Positions 24,476 to 33,458 are shown, numbered from the stretch's first letter. The stretch is DNA of 41,938 nucleotides from Limisphaerales bacterium (GCA_003161635.1 PMOA01000133.1:32432-74369), one strand, 5' to 3'. Notes: generated by a model from the letters alone, not told the origin. Made by a program: numbers and translations.

Positions 24476-25381
24476 GTGCGCCAACCTTGCCGGGTGAACG
24501 GTGAAAATTTCTCCGAGGCCGCACTGGTGGTGCTCGGCCACGGCACGACGCAAAATGACAGTTCCGCCGCGCCGGTTTACCAGCACGCGGCGGAATTGCG
24601 CCGGCGGAAAATTTTCGCCGAAGTCCGCGAGGCGTTCTGGAAACAGGACCCGCAAATCAAAAAGGTTTTGCCGGAGATTGCCGCATCGCGCGTATTCATC
24701 GTGCCGCTGTTCATCAGCGAAGGTTACTTCAGCGACGAAGTCATCCCGCGCGAACTGGGTTTCGGCGAACTCTCAACCCTCAACCCCGTAAAGGGGCGTG
24801 GCCCCCACGGGGCTTTACGCCCTCAACACTCAACCATTTACTATTGCCAGCCCGTTGGCTCGCACGACAGCATGACCGCCGTGCTTTTGGCCCGCGCCAA
24901 TGAAATCGTCGAAGCCTTTCCGTTTCCACGCGCGCCGAAGCCGAAGGACATCACGCTTTTCATTGCCGGACATGGCACGGAGAAAAACGCGAACTCACGC
25001 AAGGCCATCGAACGGCAGGTCGAATTGATTCGGGCGCTGAATCTTTATGCCGGCACTCATGCGATTTATCTGGAAGAATCGCCGCGCATCGCCGATTGCT
25101 ATCAACTCGCGCCGACGAAAAACCTGGTGGTGGTGCCGTTTTTCATCAGCGATGGGCTGCACACGCAGGAAGACATTCCCGTGTTGCTCGGCGAGGCGAA
25201 ACGGGCCGTCGAACAACGGCTGGCCGCCGGGCAGCCGGCGTGGCGTAATCCGACGGAAAAAAACGGCAAGCTAGTCTGGTATTCGCCCGCCATCGGCAGC
25301 GAACCGCACATGGCGGACGTGATTTTGGAGCGGGTGCGGGAAGCCTGTAGGAGTCGAGGTGACGAGACTCAAATTGAATAA
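24476..25381 (+). CDS. Two-domain CbiX-like chelatase family protein
   Basis: A 301-residue protein made of two sirohydrochlorin cobalto/ferrochelatase-like (CbiX) halves. The first has VLGHGTTQND and VFIVPLFISEGYF; the second has FIAGHGTEKN and LVVVPFFISDGLHTQ. His in each GHGT motif is the expected metal-binding residue. The family puts cobalt or iron into tetrapyrroles; whether this long form does so is unknown, and no other cobalamin or siroheme gene is nearby. A palindromic sequence lies in frame at about residues 100-120. The last 12 codons and the stop lie in a second palindrome (25346-25411). The start is uncertain: GTG 24476 or GTG 24494, both before the conserved ALVVLGHG. Confidence 0.82.
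   Translation: MRQPCRVNGENFSEAALVVLGHGTTQNDSSAAPVYQHAAELRRRKIFAEVREAFWKQDPQIKKVLPEIAASRVFIVPLFISEGYFSDEVIPRELGFGELSTLNPVKGRGPHGALRPQHSTIYYCQPVGSHDSMTAVLLARANEIVEAFPFPRAPKPKDITLFIAGHGTEKNANSRKAIERQVELIRALNLYAGTHAIYLEESPRIADCYQLAPTKNLVVVPFFISDGLHTQEDIPVLLGEAKRAVEQRLAAGQPAWRNPTEKNGKLVWYSPAIGSEPHMADVILERVREACRSRGDETQIE
24772..24835 (+). repeat. In-frame palindromic insertion inside the cbiX-like gene
   Basis: The arms CGTAAAG (24787-24793) and CTTTACG (24813-24819) enclose an inner CGTGG/CCACG stem. The palindrome is flanked by direct repeats of a 14-mer, CTCAACCCTCAACC (24772-24785) and CTCAACACTCAACC (24822-24835). It encodes LNPVKGRGPHGALRPQHST between conserved parts of the first CbiX domain without breaking the frame. 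Confidence 0.8.
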
Positions 25382-25411
25382 TATCAGAGACTCCTCACGT
25401 CGTCTCCTACA
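25346..25411. repeat. Palindromic element carrying the cbiX-like stop codon
   Basis: A 25-base left arm starting TGTAGGAG and a 25-base right arm ending CTCCTACA pair with about four mismatches. They surround an AT-rich loop containing the stop TAA (25379-25381). The arm encodes the last residues CRSRGDETQ of the cbiX-like protein. Confidence 0.85.
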
Positions 25412-25429
25412 TGGGAGAGAATTAAATTT

Positions 25430-26518
25430 ATGAACAAACTTCGATTTGGAATATTGAGCGCGGCGAACATCGGCCGCCAAAACTGGAAGGCTATTTTCAA
25501 TTCCGGCAATGCCATCGTCACCGCCGTTGCCAGTCGTGACGTGGGGCGCAGCCGCGAATTCATTCGCGAAGGCCAGCGTGAGTTTCCGTTCGCTGCCGAA
25601 CCGGCTGCGCTCGGCAGTTATGAGGAACTGCTCGCGTCGCCGAACGTGGATGCCGTGTACATCCCGCTTCCGACCGGTTTGCGCAAGGAATGGGTTTTGC
25701 GCGCGGCGGCGGCGGGCAAGCACGTCATCTGTGAGAAACCGTGCGGTGTCAGTTTTGCTGACGTTCAGGAAATGGCGGAGGCCTGCCGAAAAAATCGCGT
25801 GCAGTTCATGGATGGCGTCATGTTCATGCACAGCCCGCGTCTGGCGCGCGTCCGCGAAGTGCTCGACGACGGGAAGAGCGTCGGCCCGCTGCGGCGGATA
25901 TCGTCGGCGTTTAGTTTCCTCGGCACTGGCGATTTTTCGCGCGGCAACATTCGCATGGACGGGCGGCTCGAGCCGGCCGGCAGCCTTGGCGATTTGGGGT
26001 GGTATTGCATCCGGTTCACGCTTTGGACGATGAAATGGCAATTGCCGCACACGGTCACAGGCCGGATTCTCTCGCAATCCGAACCCACCGGCGGTCGTGA
26101 GCCCGCCCCCACCGAATTTTCCGCCGAACTTGTTTTCGACGACGGTGTTTCGGCGGGATTTTACTCTTCGTTTCTCGCCGCCGAGCAACAATGGGTTTTT
26201 GTCAGCGGCGTGAACGGTTGGGTGTGGGTGCCCGATTTCGTCCACCCGTTCAACAGCCGTGAACCGGCCTTTGAGGTCAACCGGACGGAAATTCGCGGCC
26301 CGACGGCTGCCGGCATTCAAACGCCAATACCCGTTTCCGACCCGGCTGAACTTGGCCACGCAACCGCGCAGAACACCATCATGTTCCGCAACTTCGCCAA
26401 CCAGGTTTTCTCCGGCAAGCTCAACGACGACTGGCCGATGTGGGCGCTGAAAACGCAGCAGGTGATGGATGCGTGCTTCGAGTCCGCGCGAAATGGTTCG
26501 GCCGGGGTTACGCTATAA
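25430..26518 (+). CDS. Gfo/Idh/MocA family NAD(P)-dependent oxidoreductase
   Basis: A 362-residue cytoplasmic dehydrogenase of sugars or related compounds. The N-terminal Rossmann fold starts RFGILSAANIGRQNW, with SAANIG in place of the usual GxGxxG pattern. HVICEKPCG has the family's Glu-Lys-Pro motif at about 98-105. The C-terminal alpha/beta domain carries GSLGDLGWYCI, with the conserved aspartate-glycine and tyrosine region typical of the glucose-fructose-oxidoreductase-like part. It has no signal peptide. The ATG at 25430 follows GGGAGAG by about 10 bases. It stands alone, with its terminator at about 26604-26628. The substrate is unknown. Confidence 0.9.
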   Translation: MNKLRFGILSAANIGRQNWKAIFNSGNAIVTAVASRDVGRSREFIREGQREFPFAAEPAALGSYEELLASPNVDAVYIPLPTGLRKEWVLRAAAAGKHVICEKPCGVSFADVQEMAEACRKNRVQFMDGVMFMHSPRLARVREVLDDGKSVGPLRRISSAFSFLGTGDFSRGNIRMDGRLEPAGSLGDLGWYCIRFTLWTMKWQLPHTVTGRILSQSEPTGGREPAPTEFSAELVFDDGVSAGFYSSFLAAEQQWVFVSGVNGWVWVPDFVHPFNSREPAFEVNRTEIRGPTAAGIQTPIPVSDPAELGHATAQNTIMFRNFANQVFSGKLNDDWPMWALKTQQVMDACFESARNGSAGVTL

Positions 26519-26527
26519 TGTTGCAAA

Positions 26528-26621
26528 GCGGCGGAGGGCCGCCGCACTCCAAGACCTTTCGGATATCCTGGTGACTCCGGTTTACGCGCGAGCGTTTTGG
26601 AGTGCGCCAGCCCTCTGGCGC
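26528..26621. repeat. Palindromic element with 25-base imperfect arms
   Basis: The left arm (26528-26552), ending GCACTCCAA, pairs with the right arm (26597-26621), starting TTGGAGTGC, with about four mismatches; the inner 9 bases match exactly. The right arm also forms its own small hairpin and, with the T-run after it, makes a terminator. Confidence 0.85.
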
Positions 26622-26628
26622 TTTTTTT
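26604..26628 (+). terminator. Rho-independent terminator after the Gfo/Idh/MocA gene
   Basis: The 7-bp stem GCGCCAG/CTGGCGC with a CCCT loop is followed directly by seven T (26622-26628). It lies 85 bases after the stop of the oxidoreductase gene and ahead of tyrA. It is formed by the right arm of the palindromic element, so the element appears to serve as the terminator. Confidence 0.8.
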
Positions 26629-26691
26629 GCGCGCTTGCTACCGCACATTTCCATCTTCCATCCTCCATCTTCCATCCGCTATCTTCGGGGC

Positions 26692-27576
26692 GTGCTTTTT
26701 CGGAAGATCACCATCATTGGCGTTGGCCTGCTCGGCGGTTCAATCGGGCTGGCTGTCAAACGCCGGAAACTCGCGCACCAGATCGCGGGTTTCGTCCGCC
26801 GTCGCGCCAGCCTGAAAGACTGTGAAAGGGCGGGGGCGGTGGATTTCGCCACCACCGATTTGCTGGCGGCTGTTTGGGATGCCGACCTCGTCATCCTATG
26901 CCTGCCGCTGTCGCAAATGCGTTCGCGCGTCAGGGAAATGCTCCCGGCATTGAAGCGCGGCGCCATTGTCACCGACGTCGGCAGCGTCAAAGCCAGCGTC
27001 GTGCGCGAACTCGAATCGCTGGTGGCCAAAGCTGGCGCGCATTTTATCGGCAGTCATCCGATGGCCGGCGCGGAAAAGACCGGCGTAAGCGCCGCGCGCG
27101 CGGATTTGTTTGTCAACACCGTTTGCGTCATGACACCGGCGAAAAAGACAAACCAGGCCGCGCTGAAAAAAGTGGAACAGTTTTGGCGGGCGATTGGGTC
27201 GCGCGTGCTGCGATTGACGCCGGAAATTCATGACTCACTCGTGAGCCGGTCGAGCCATTTGCCGCACATCATCGCGGCGACTTTGGCCAGCCATGTTTTG
27301 AATCCGGCGCATCCCAGACATCAGGCCGCGCTGTGCGCAAACGGTTTTCGCGACACGACGCGCATCGCGTCCGGCTCGCCCGAAATGTGGCGCGACATCG
27401 CCCTGGCCAATCGCAAGAATCTGGCGAAGTCGCTGGATGCTTTCATCGCCGATTTGCAAAAATTCCGGCGTGTGCTGAAAAAAGCCGACGCGGAAACCAT
27501 CGCAACGTTTTTTGAAACGGCCAAAAAACGCCGCGACAATTGGTGCGCCGGCTGCGTCTCGCCGTCACCGGAATGA
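26692..27576 (+). CDS. tyrA: Prephenate/arogenate dehydrogenase
   Basis: Converts prephenate (or arogenate) to the tyrosine precursor with NAD(P). A roughly 294-residue monofunctional form. The Rossmann fold has ITIIGVGLLGGSIGLAVKRR (Gly10, Gly12, Gly15). LVILCLPLSQM and VTDVGSVKASVV follow, then GSHPMAGAEKTG with the substrate-binding His. The C-terminal helical domain contains SRSSHLPHIIAATLA and FRDTTRIASGSPEMWRDIAL, both typical. GTG 26692 is chosen because the dehydrogenase fold begins right after it; the open frame upstream runs through the terminator. aroA follows downstream on the same strand after 159 bases, consistent with an aromatic amino-acid cluster. Confidence 0.93.
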   Translation: MLFRKITIIGVGLLGGSIGLAVKRRKLAHQIAGFVRRRASLKDCERAGAVDFATTDLLAAVWDADLVILCLPLSQMRSRVREMLPALKRGAIVTDVGSVKASVVRELESLVAKAGAHFIGSHPMAGAEKTGVSAARADLFVNTVCVMTPAKKTNQAALKKVEQFWRAIGSRVLRLTPEIHDSLVSRSSHLPHIIAATLASHVLNPAHPRHQAALCANGFRDTTRIASGSPEMWRDIALANRKNLAKSLDAFIADLQKFRRVLKKADAETIATFFETAKKRRDNWCAGCVSPSPE

Positions 27577-27638
27577 AACAACCACAGATGAACACGGATA
27601 AAACAAACCAAATTGAACGTGCCCCTTGCCCCGGCCCC

Positions 27639-27682
27639 CTCCCCGCTTGGCGGGGAGAGGGCGGTCCGCGCGAAGCGGGACC
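27639..27682. repeat. REP-type hairpin pair between tyrA and aroA
   Basis: CTCCCCGC (27639-27646) pairs with GCGGGGAG (27650-27657), and GGTCCGC (27663-27669) with GCGGGACC (27675-27682, one bulge). The first stem matches the second hairpin at 15080-15107, so these belong to the same dispersed family. Confidence 0.8.
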
Positions 27683-27735
27683 GGGTGAGGGGAGTGTTTT
27701 GAATCCGTGTCCATCCGTGTCCATCCGTGGTTAAA

Positions 27736-29193
27736 ATGGCCTTACCCGACCTCATCGAAATCGTGCCGCTCGACAAACCGGTGCGTGCGGAAATCACCGT
27801 GCCGGGGTCGAAGAGCATCACGAACCGCGCGCTCATTCTCGCGGCGCTGGCGGACGGCGAAGTGACCCTCGAAGGCGCGCTGTGGAGCGAGGACACGCAA
27901 ATCATGGTCGAGTGTTTGCAGGAACTTGGCTTCATGGTGAACGTCGCGCCCGACCCGAACGAAATTTGCAATCGCACCATTACGGTTTATGGGCAAGGCG
28001 GGAAAGTCCCCGGCGGCGGCACGGCGGAAAATCCGCTGGAACTGTTTGTGGGCAACGCCGGGACGGTGGCGCGGTTTCTGGCGGCGCTGGTTTGTCTTGG
28101 CAAGGGTGTTTATCGGCTGCACGGCGTGTCGCGGATGCACGAACGTCCGCAAGCGGCGTTGTTCAAGGCGTTGCGCGAGCTGGGTTATCGCGTGGATTCG
28201 CCAAACGACAAATTGCCGGCGACGATTTTTGGTGGTAGGGCTGATCCCGCATTGCGGGACCAAGACGCGCGGCAGCGCGTCCCCACCAAGCAATGCTCCG
28301 TGAGCATCGAGGAAAGTTCGCAGTTTGCCTCGGCACTGTTGCTCTGCGCAAAACACGGCGGTTGGGAAGTAAATGTTGTCGGTGAGAACGCGGAGGAATC
28401 GTCTTATGTGGCGATGACTTTAAAACTGATGGAAGCTTTTCCCCATCACGGTGGAAGATTTCAAATTGAACCGGATGCTTCGAGTGGGAGTTATTTTTGG
28501 GCGGCGGGCCAACTTGAAGTAGAACAAAAAACTGACTGCCAGGAGGAGAAAAGTTTTACACTTAGTGCATCATGCCTTCCGACCGTGAGAGTTGCGAATT
28601 GGCCAAAGTCGAACTGGCAAATTGATGAAGGTTTTCTTCTTCAATTCTCGCAGTTGGAAATGCGAACCGACGCTTTTACCAAAACGATGTTGGGCAATTG
28701 GGCGACTGATGAAATCGTGGCTCAATACCGAAAGTCGGCAAACCTCCAGCCACTGACAATTTCACGGTTGCGCGATCTTGGCGATAGTATCATGACAGCA
28801 ATCGTGATTTCACCTTTTCTGATCGAGCCTGTGAAATTTACTGACTTGGGCCGCCTGCGTGTCCAGGAATGCGAGCGCGTCGTGGCGCTGCGAACGGAGC
28901 TGACCAAATGCGGCGCGAAAGTGGTCGAGGAAGGCGATACGCTGACGGTTTGGCCGTCGAAGCTTCACGGCGAGGAGATTGAGACCTACAATGACCATCG
29001 CATGGCGATGTGTTTTGCGATTCTGGGGTTGAAAGTGCCCGGCATCAAAATCAAGAATCCCGCGTGCGTGAAAAAGACGTTTCCGAATTTTTTCCAGAAA
29101 CTGGCCGCGCCGCCGCCGAAAGGGCTGGGCGCAACGATTTTGGATGCCAGGACGGGGCGGAAGCTGAAGGAAGAGGAATTGTTTGCGGAATGA
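27736..29193 (+). CDS. aroA: 3-phosphoshikimate 1-carboxyvinyltransferase (EPSP synthase)
   Basis: Joins phosphoenolpyruvate to shikimate-3-phosphate in the shikimate pathway. Motifs seen are EITVPGSKSITNRALILAAL (Lys25), ELFVGNAGTVARFLAALVCL, YRLHGVSRMHERPQAALFKA, and YNDHRMAMCFAI near the end with its conserved Asp-His-Arg. At 485 residues it is longer than the usual 430-450, partly because of an 18-residue segment GRADPALRDQDARQRVPT (167-184). This segment is encoded by a 54-bp palindromic element. A stretch at about 28360-28850 is AT-richer than the flanks. The ATG at 27736 is chosen over an in-frame GTG at 27727. cmk and plsC follow on the same strand. Confidence 0.95.
   Translation: MALPDLIEIVPLDKPVRAEITVPGSKSITNRALILAALADGEVTLEGALWSEDTQIMVECLQELGFMVNVAPDPNEICNRTITVYGQGGKVPGGGTAENPLELFVGNAGTVARFLAALVCLGKGVYRLHGVSRMHERPQAALFKALRELGYRVDSPNDKLPATIFGGRADPALRDQDARQRVPTKQCSVSIEESSQFASALLLCAKHGGWEVNVVGENAEESSYVAMTLKLMEAFPHHGGRFQIEPDASSGSYFWAAGQLEVEQKTDCQEEKSFTLSASCLPTVRVANWPKSNWQIDEGFLLQFSQLEMRTDAFTKTMLGNWATDEIVAQYRKSANLQPLTISRLRDLGDSIMTAIVISPFLIEPVKFTDLGRLRVQECERVVALRTELTKCGAKVVEEGDTLTVWPSKLHGEEIETYNDHRMAMCFAILGLKVPGIKIKNPACVKKTFPNFFQKLAAPPPKGLGATILDARTGRKLKEEELFAE
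28234..28287 (+). repeat. 54-bp GGTAGGG-family element inserted in frame in aroA
   Basis: The ends GGTAGGG (28234-28240) and CCCCACC (28281-28287) are near-exact inverted repeats. Between them are hairpins TCCCGC/GCGGGA and GACGCGC/GCGCGTC. The unit is 18 codons long and starts exactly on a codon boundary. It matches 32322-32375 inside cysS at 49 of 54 positions. Confidence 0.92.
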
Positions 29194-29195
29194 CT

Positions 29196-29266
29196 GTAGC
29201 CGCGTTCGTGAGAACGCGGTAGGCTCGGGAAAATTATTTTGTCCGCCGTTTCACAACGGCGGCTAC
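29196..29266. repeat. Palindromic element just upstream of cmk
   Basis: The ends GTAGCCG (29196-29202) and CGGCTAC (29260-29266) enclose two perfect 8-bp hairpins, CCGCGTTC/GAACGCGG and CCGCCGTT/AACGGCGG. It begins 2 bases after the aroA stop. The GAGG that acts as the cmk ribosome site starts on the very next base (29267-29270). Confidence 0.9.
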
Positions 29267-29276
29267 GAGGAAAAAC

Positions 29277-29927
29277 TTGAAACAACCGATTATCATCGCC
29301 ATTGATGGCACGAGTGCCAGCGGCAAGAGCACGAACGCGAAGCTCGTGGCCAGGGCGCTCGGCTACGTTTATGTGGATACCGGCTCGATGTATCGCACGC
29401 TGGCGTGGTATTGCCTGAAAAGCCGGATTGACGTGCATGACGCCAAGGCCGTCGCCGCTGCGTGCCGCAAATGGAAAACGTCGCTGGTGTGCGTGGATGC
29501 CCGGGTACGGCTGCTCGTGAATGGTTATTATCCTGAAAAGGAAGTCCGCACCGCCGAAACCAGCGCCGCCGTGGCGCACGTCGCGGCGATTCCCCAAGTG
29601 CGCAAATGGATGGTCAAACGCCAGCGTGAGTGCATCCGGTTCGGCAATCTCGTCATGGAAGGGCGCGACATCGGGACGAATGTGTTCCCGGAGACGGATT
29701 TCAAGTTTTACCTCGATGCACATCTGGAGGAGCGTTCGCGCCGGCGCGCCGCCGATGGCGTTCAGGAAAACCTCGCGGCGCGCGACCAGCGCGACAGTCA
29801 GCGCGCAACGGCGCCATTGATGATCGGGCTGGGCGCCAAGGTCATCAACAATTCGAGCATGACTTCGGAACAAACCAGCACGGCGATTCTTGCAGAGGTC
29901 CGCAAAAGGCTGGTGCCGGGAAAATGA
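29277..29927 (+). CDS. cmk: Cytidylate kinase
   Basis: Phosphorylates CMP and dCMP with ATP in nucleotide metabolism. The 216-residue product has the P-loop DGTSASGKST (about 10-19), YVDTGSMYRTLAW, NLVMEGRDIGTNVFPETDFK and the lid segment LEERSRRRAADG, all characteristic of CMP kinase. The start is TTG 29277, six bases after GAGG; no ATG lies before the P-loop. The stop overlaps the plsC start as ATGA (29924-29927), indicating coupled translation. A cmk-plsC order is common in bacteria. Confidence 0.95.
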   Translation: MKQPIIIAIDGTSASGKSTNAKLVARALGYVYVDTGSMYRTLAWYCLKSRIDVHDAKAVAAACRKWKTSLVCVDARVRLLVNGYYPEKEVRTAETSAAVAHVAAIPQVRKWMVKRQRECIRFGNLVMEGRDIGTNVFPETDFKFYLDAHLEERSRRRAADGVQENLAARDQRDSQRATAPLMIGLGAKVINNSSMTSEQTSTAILAEVRKRLVPGK

Positions 29928-30595
29928 ACTTGTCCTATCGCCTCGGCTGGATCGGTTTTCGCGCGCTATACCGGATTTATTTCCGCTGGCGCGTCTTCAA
30001 TGCGGAGCGGGTGCCGCAAAGCGGCCCGGTCATCCTGGCCTCGAACCACGCGAGTTTTCTGGACCCGCCGCTGGTCGGTTCGGGATTGCACCGTCCAATC
30101 AATTATCTCGCGCGGGAAAGTTTGTTTCGATTTCCGGGAATCGGCGCGTTGTTGCGTTCGTGGCAGGCCGTGCCGGTGGATCGCGATGGCGGCGGCGCGG
30201 CGGGATTGAAAGCCATTCTCGATCGGTTGCTGGCCGGCGGTGGAATCATTTTGTTTCCCGAAGGCACGCGGACGCGCGATGGCCAGTTGCAGCCCGCGCG
30301 CTCGGGCATCGGGCTGGTGGTGATCAAGTCCGACGCGCCGGTCATACCCGTGCGGACATTTGGAACGTTCGAGGCTTGCGGACGGCACATCAAATTTCCC
30401 CGGCCCAAACGGGTGGCCGTGAAATATGGCCGGCCGATGAAATTCGAAACCTGGCGCGCCGAGGCGAAGAATTGTTCCAAGGCGCGGCTCAAGGAAATCT
30501 ACCAGGAAATCGCCAACGAAATCATGGCGGCGATTGCAACACTGGAGCCGTATGAGGATCAAAAATCCTCCTCGTCCTCATCCTCGTTCTCGTAA
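29924..30595 (+). CDS. plsC: 1-acyl-glycerol-3-phosphate acyltransferase
   Basis: Adds the second acyl chain in phosphatidic acid synthesis at the inner membrane. The roughly 223-residue product has the catalytic ASNHASFLDPPLV (HxxxxD motif, about 43-48) and the acceptor-binding motif IILFPEGTRTRDGQ. Further family segments are NYLARESLFRFPGIGALLRS and APVIPVRTFGTFEA. The ATG at 29924 overlaps the cmk stop (ATGA). The C-terminus ends in an odd poly-serine tail (KSSSSSSSFS), encoded by a CT-rich repeat that also supplies the stop codon. Confidence 0.94.
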   Translation: MNLSYRLGWIGFRALYRIYFRWRVFNAERVPQSGPVILASNHASFLDPPLVGSGLHRPINYLARESLFRFPGIGALLRSWQAVPVDRDGGGAAGLKAILDRLLAGGGIILFPEGTRTRDGQLQPARSGIGLVVIKSDAPVIPVRTFGTFEACGRHIKFPRPKRVAVKYGRPMKFETWRAEAKNCSKARLKEIYQEIANEIMAAIATLEPYEDQKSSSSSSSFS

Positions 30596-30650
30596 TCGAA
30601 AGTAGAAAATCGAGGACGAGGACGAGAAGGAGGACGAGGACGAAGGCGAG
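30566..30650. repeat. CT-rich/GA-rich inverted repeat at the plsC end
   Basis: A pyrimidine run of TCCTCCTCGTCCTCATCC type (30566-30592) faces a purine run with GAGGACGAGGACGAG (30611-30650), which is imperfectly its reverse complement. The first arm encodes the plsC poly-Ser tail and contains or touches the stop. The second arm ends just before the DUF4404 gene's stop on the other strand. It may act as a two-way terminator stem, though no T-run is present. Confidence 0.75.
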
Positions 30651-30653
30651 GTT

Positions 30654-30986
30654 CTAGATTCCCAGATTCGACAGCGTGTTGCTGATGGCATTGACGATTT
30701 GGACGAGCCGGGGATTCGATTTCTCGAAGCCATCCACCGACGAGCGCAAACCCTGAAGCGAATGGTGAAGTGATTGTGGATTTTGCTTTGTGCGCGTGGC
30801 TTCGTGCGCGGAAACCTGCGCGAACCCGGCGATGCTTTTGGCCTGTTCGTCGTGGGTTTTCGCCAGCTTGCCGACCTCGGACTTGAGCGTGCCGAGCAAC
30901 TGGAGCAATTCAAGTTTGCGCTCTTCGCTGACGGCGTCCGCGCCGCGGATTTTCGCCTCAATTTCGCCAATGGTTTTTTTGATCAT
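30654..30986 (-). CDS. DUF4404 family protein
   Basis: A 110-residue soluble, mostly helical protein of the DUF4404 type. The N-terminus MIKKTIGEIEAKIRGADAVS is followed by a heptad-rich segment (KLELLQLLGTLKSEVGKLAK) likely to form a coiled coil. The end is LVQIVNAISNTLSNLGI, and this closing ANLGI-like pattern is characteristic. The function is unknown. The ATG at 30984-30986 gives the family-like start; an in-frame ATG at 31010 would add 8 residues. It is tail-to-tail with plsC. Confidence 0.78.
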   Translation of the reverse strand: MIKKTIGEIEAKIRGADAVSEERKLELLQLLGTLKSEVGKLAKTHDEQAKSIAGFAQVSAHEATRTKQNPQSLHHSLQGLRSSVDGFEKSNPRLVQIVNAISNTLSNLGI

Positions 30987-31039
30987 GGTTTCCGCCCAAA
31001 GATTAAACATTGCCGTGAATTCAGCAAGGACGCAGAACC

Positions 31040-31092
31040 GTTTGGAGTTCCGCCTTCAGGCGGGAAAACCGGCTGAAGCCGGAACTCCAAAC
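31040..31092. repeat. Palindromic element, GTTTGGAGTTCC family, copy 2
   Basis: GTTTGGAGTTCC (31040-31051) and its exact complement (31081-31092) flank hairpins CCGCCT/AGGCGG and CCGGCT/AGCCGG. It fills most of the space between tmk's end and the DUF4404 gene and is a shorter relative of 23530-23599. Confidence 0.9.
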
Positions 31093-31100
31093 CGTGATTT

Positions 31101-31826
31101 TCACCAGCGTCCGATGCGCGGCAGAACCGGTCGAACGAGTTCCCAAATGTTTTCGCAGACAACTTCAATTGCGCCCGCGCCGCTCACCACGCGCACTCGA
31201 TTCGGTTCAGCGGCAGCGATGGCTTCGTAACCCTGGGCCACGCGTTCGAAGAAGTGGCGATCCGCCTCCTCCATTCGGTCACGCAACGGTTCGCTAAAAG
31301 GTAATTTTGCATGAGCTTCTGGCTTTTTGTCGTGAATTGGCTCATCAATCAACATTGCTTGTTGACCGCCTCGTCGAGCAAGGCGGCGTGCTTCGCTGAC
31401 CTCTATAGGCACCGACAGTAAGAGAGTCAGAATTGGTCGTGTGTGACCGACCGCGAAATCAACAACACTTTTAACCAATTGCAAATCCAGTTCGCGTCCG
31501 TAACCTTGATATGCAGTGGTTGAATCGTAAAAACGGTCACACAAAATAATTTTTCCAGCGGCAAGAGCAGGACGAATAATTTCGCGAACAAGTTGAGCGC
31601 GGCTGGCGTTCATTAGAAGCAGTTCAGCTTCGGCAGTCATCGCATGGTTTTGCTGGCTATGTTTGAGTGTATAGCGAATTTCGTCGCCAATGGACGTGCC
31701 ACCCGGCTCGCGTATCGTAAGCACATCGTGATAGCCAAGCTTTTGCAGCCTTTCGGCAAGCAACGCGACCTGCGTGGATTTGCCGCAGCCTTCCGTGCCT
31801 TCAAATGTGATGAACAGGCTTTTCAT
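31101..31826 (-). CDS. tmk: Thymidylate kinase
   Basis: Phosphorylates dTMP to dTDP for DNA synthesis. The 241-residue product has the P-loop TFEGTEGCGKSTQVALLAER (about 7-26), TIREPGGTSIGDEIR and the DRF motif CDRFYDSTTAYQGYGR. It is longer than the usual 205-215 residues because of an insert after RRLARRGGQQ (IDEPIHDKKPEAHAKLPFSE) in the lid region. The ATG at 31824-31826 is the only good start. The middle of the gene (about 31290-31740) is visibly AT-richer than its 3' end and its neighbours. cysS lies upstream on the same strand after a four-hairpin element. Confidence 0.94.
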   Translation of the reverse strand: MKSLFITFEGTEGCGKSTQVALLAERLQKLGYHDVLTIREPGGTSIGDEIRYTLKHSQQNHAMTAEAELLLMNASRAQLVREIIRPALAAGKIILCDRFYDSTTAYQGYGRELDLQLVKSVVDFAVGHTRPILTLLLSVPIEVSEARRLARRGGQQAMLIDEPIHDKKPEAHAKLPFSEPLRDRMEEADRHFFERVAQGYEAIAAAEPNRVRVVSGAGAIEVVCENIWELVRPVLPRIGRW

Positions 31827-31868
31827 TTTGCGTCTATAACCGCGCTGTAATTTTTTAAGTTTGTGCTA

Positions 31869-31967
31869 TGTAGGGCGGACATTCTTGTCTGCCGGTTCTG
31901 GCGACTTTCCAGTCGCCAAAACACGGGACTGGAAAGTCCCGTGAACCGGCAGGCTGGAAAGCCTGCC

Positions 31968-31972
<5 letters not shown>
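31869..31972. repeat. Four-hairpin palindromic element overlapping the cysS stop
   Basis: The ends TGTAGGGC (31869-31876) and GCCCTACA (31965-31972) are exact inverted repeats. Inside lie GGCGGACA/TGTCTGCC (one mismatch), TGGCGACT/AGTCGCCA and ACGGGACT/AGTCCCGT. GGCAGGCT/AGCCTGCC overlaps the right terminus. Each has a 4-base loop. CCGGTTC/GAACCGG joins the middle pair. The cysS stop codon (31968-31970) sits in the right terminus. Confidence 0.9.

Positions 31973-33458
<1,486 letters not shown>

Noticed and set aside
25271-26359. 362-codon minus-strand frame across the oxidoreductase
   Set aside because: The plus-strand product is a clear Gfo/Idh/MocA protein with a good ribosome site; the minus frame is a shadow.
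28234-28287. Cloverleaf-like fold of the 54-bp element as a tRNA or tRNA-like gene
   Set aside because: It has an outer stem and two arms but no anticodon loop, no T-arm consensus and no CCA region, and it is translated within aroA and cysS.
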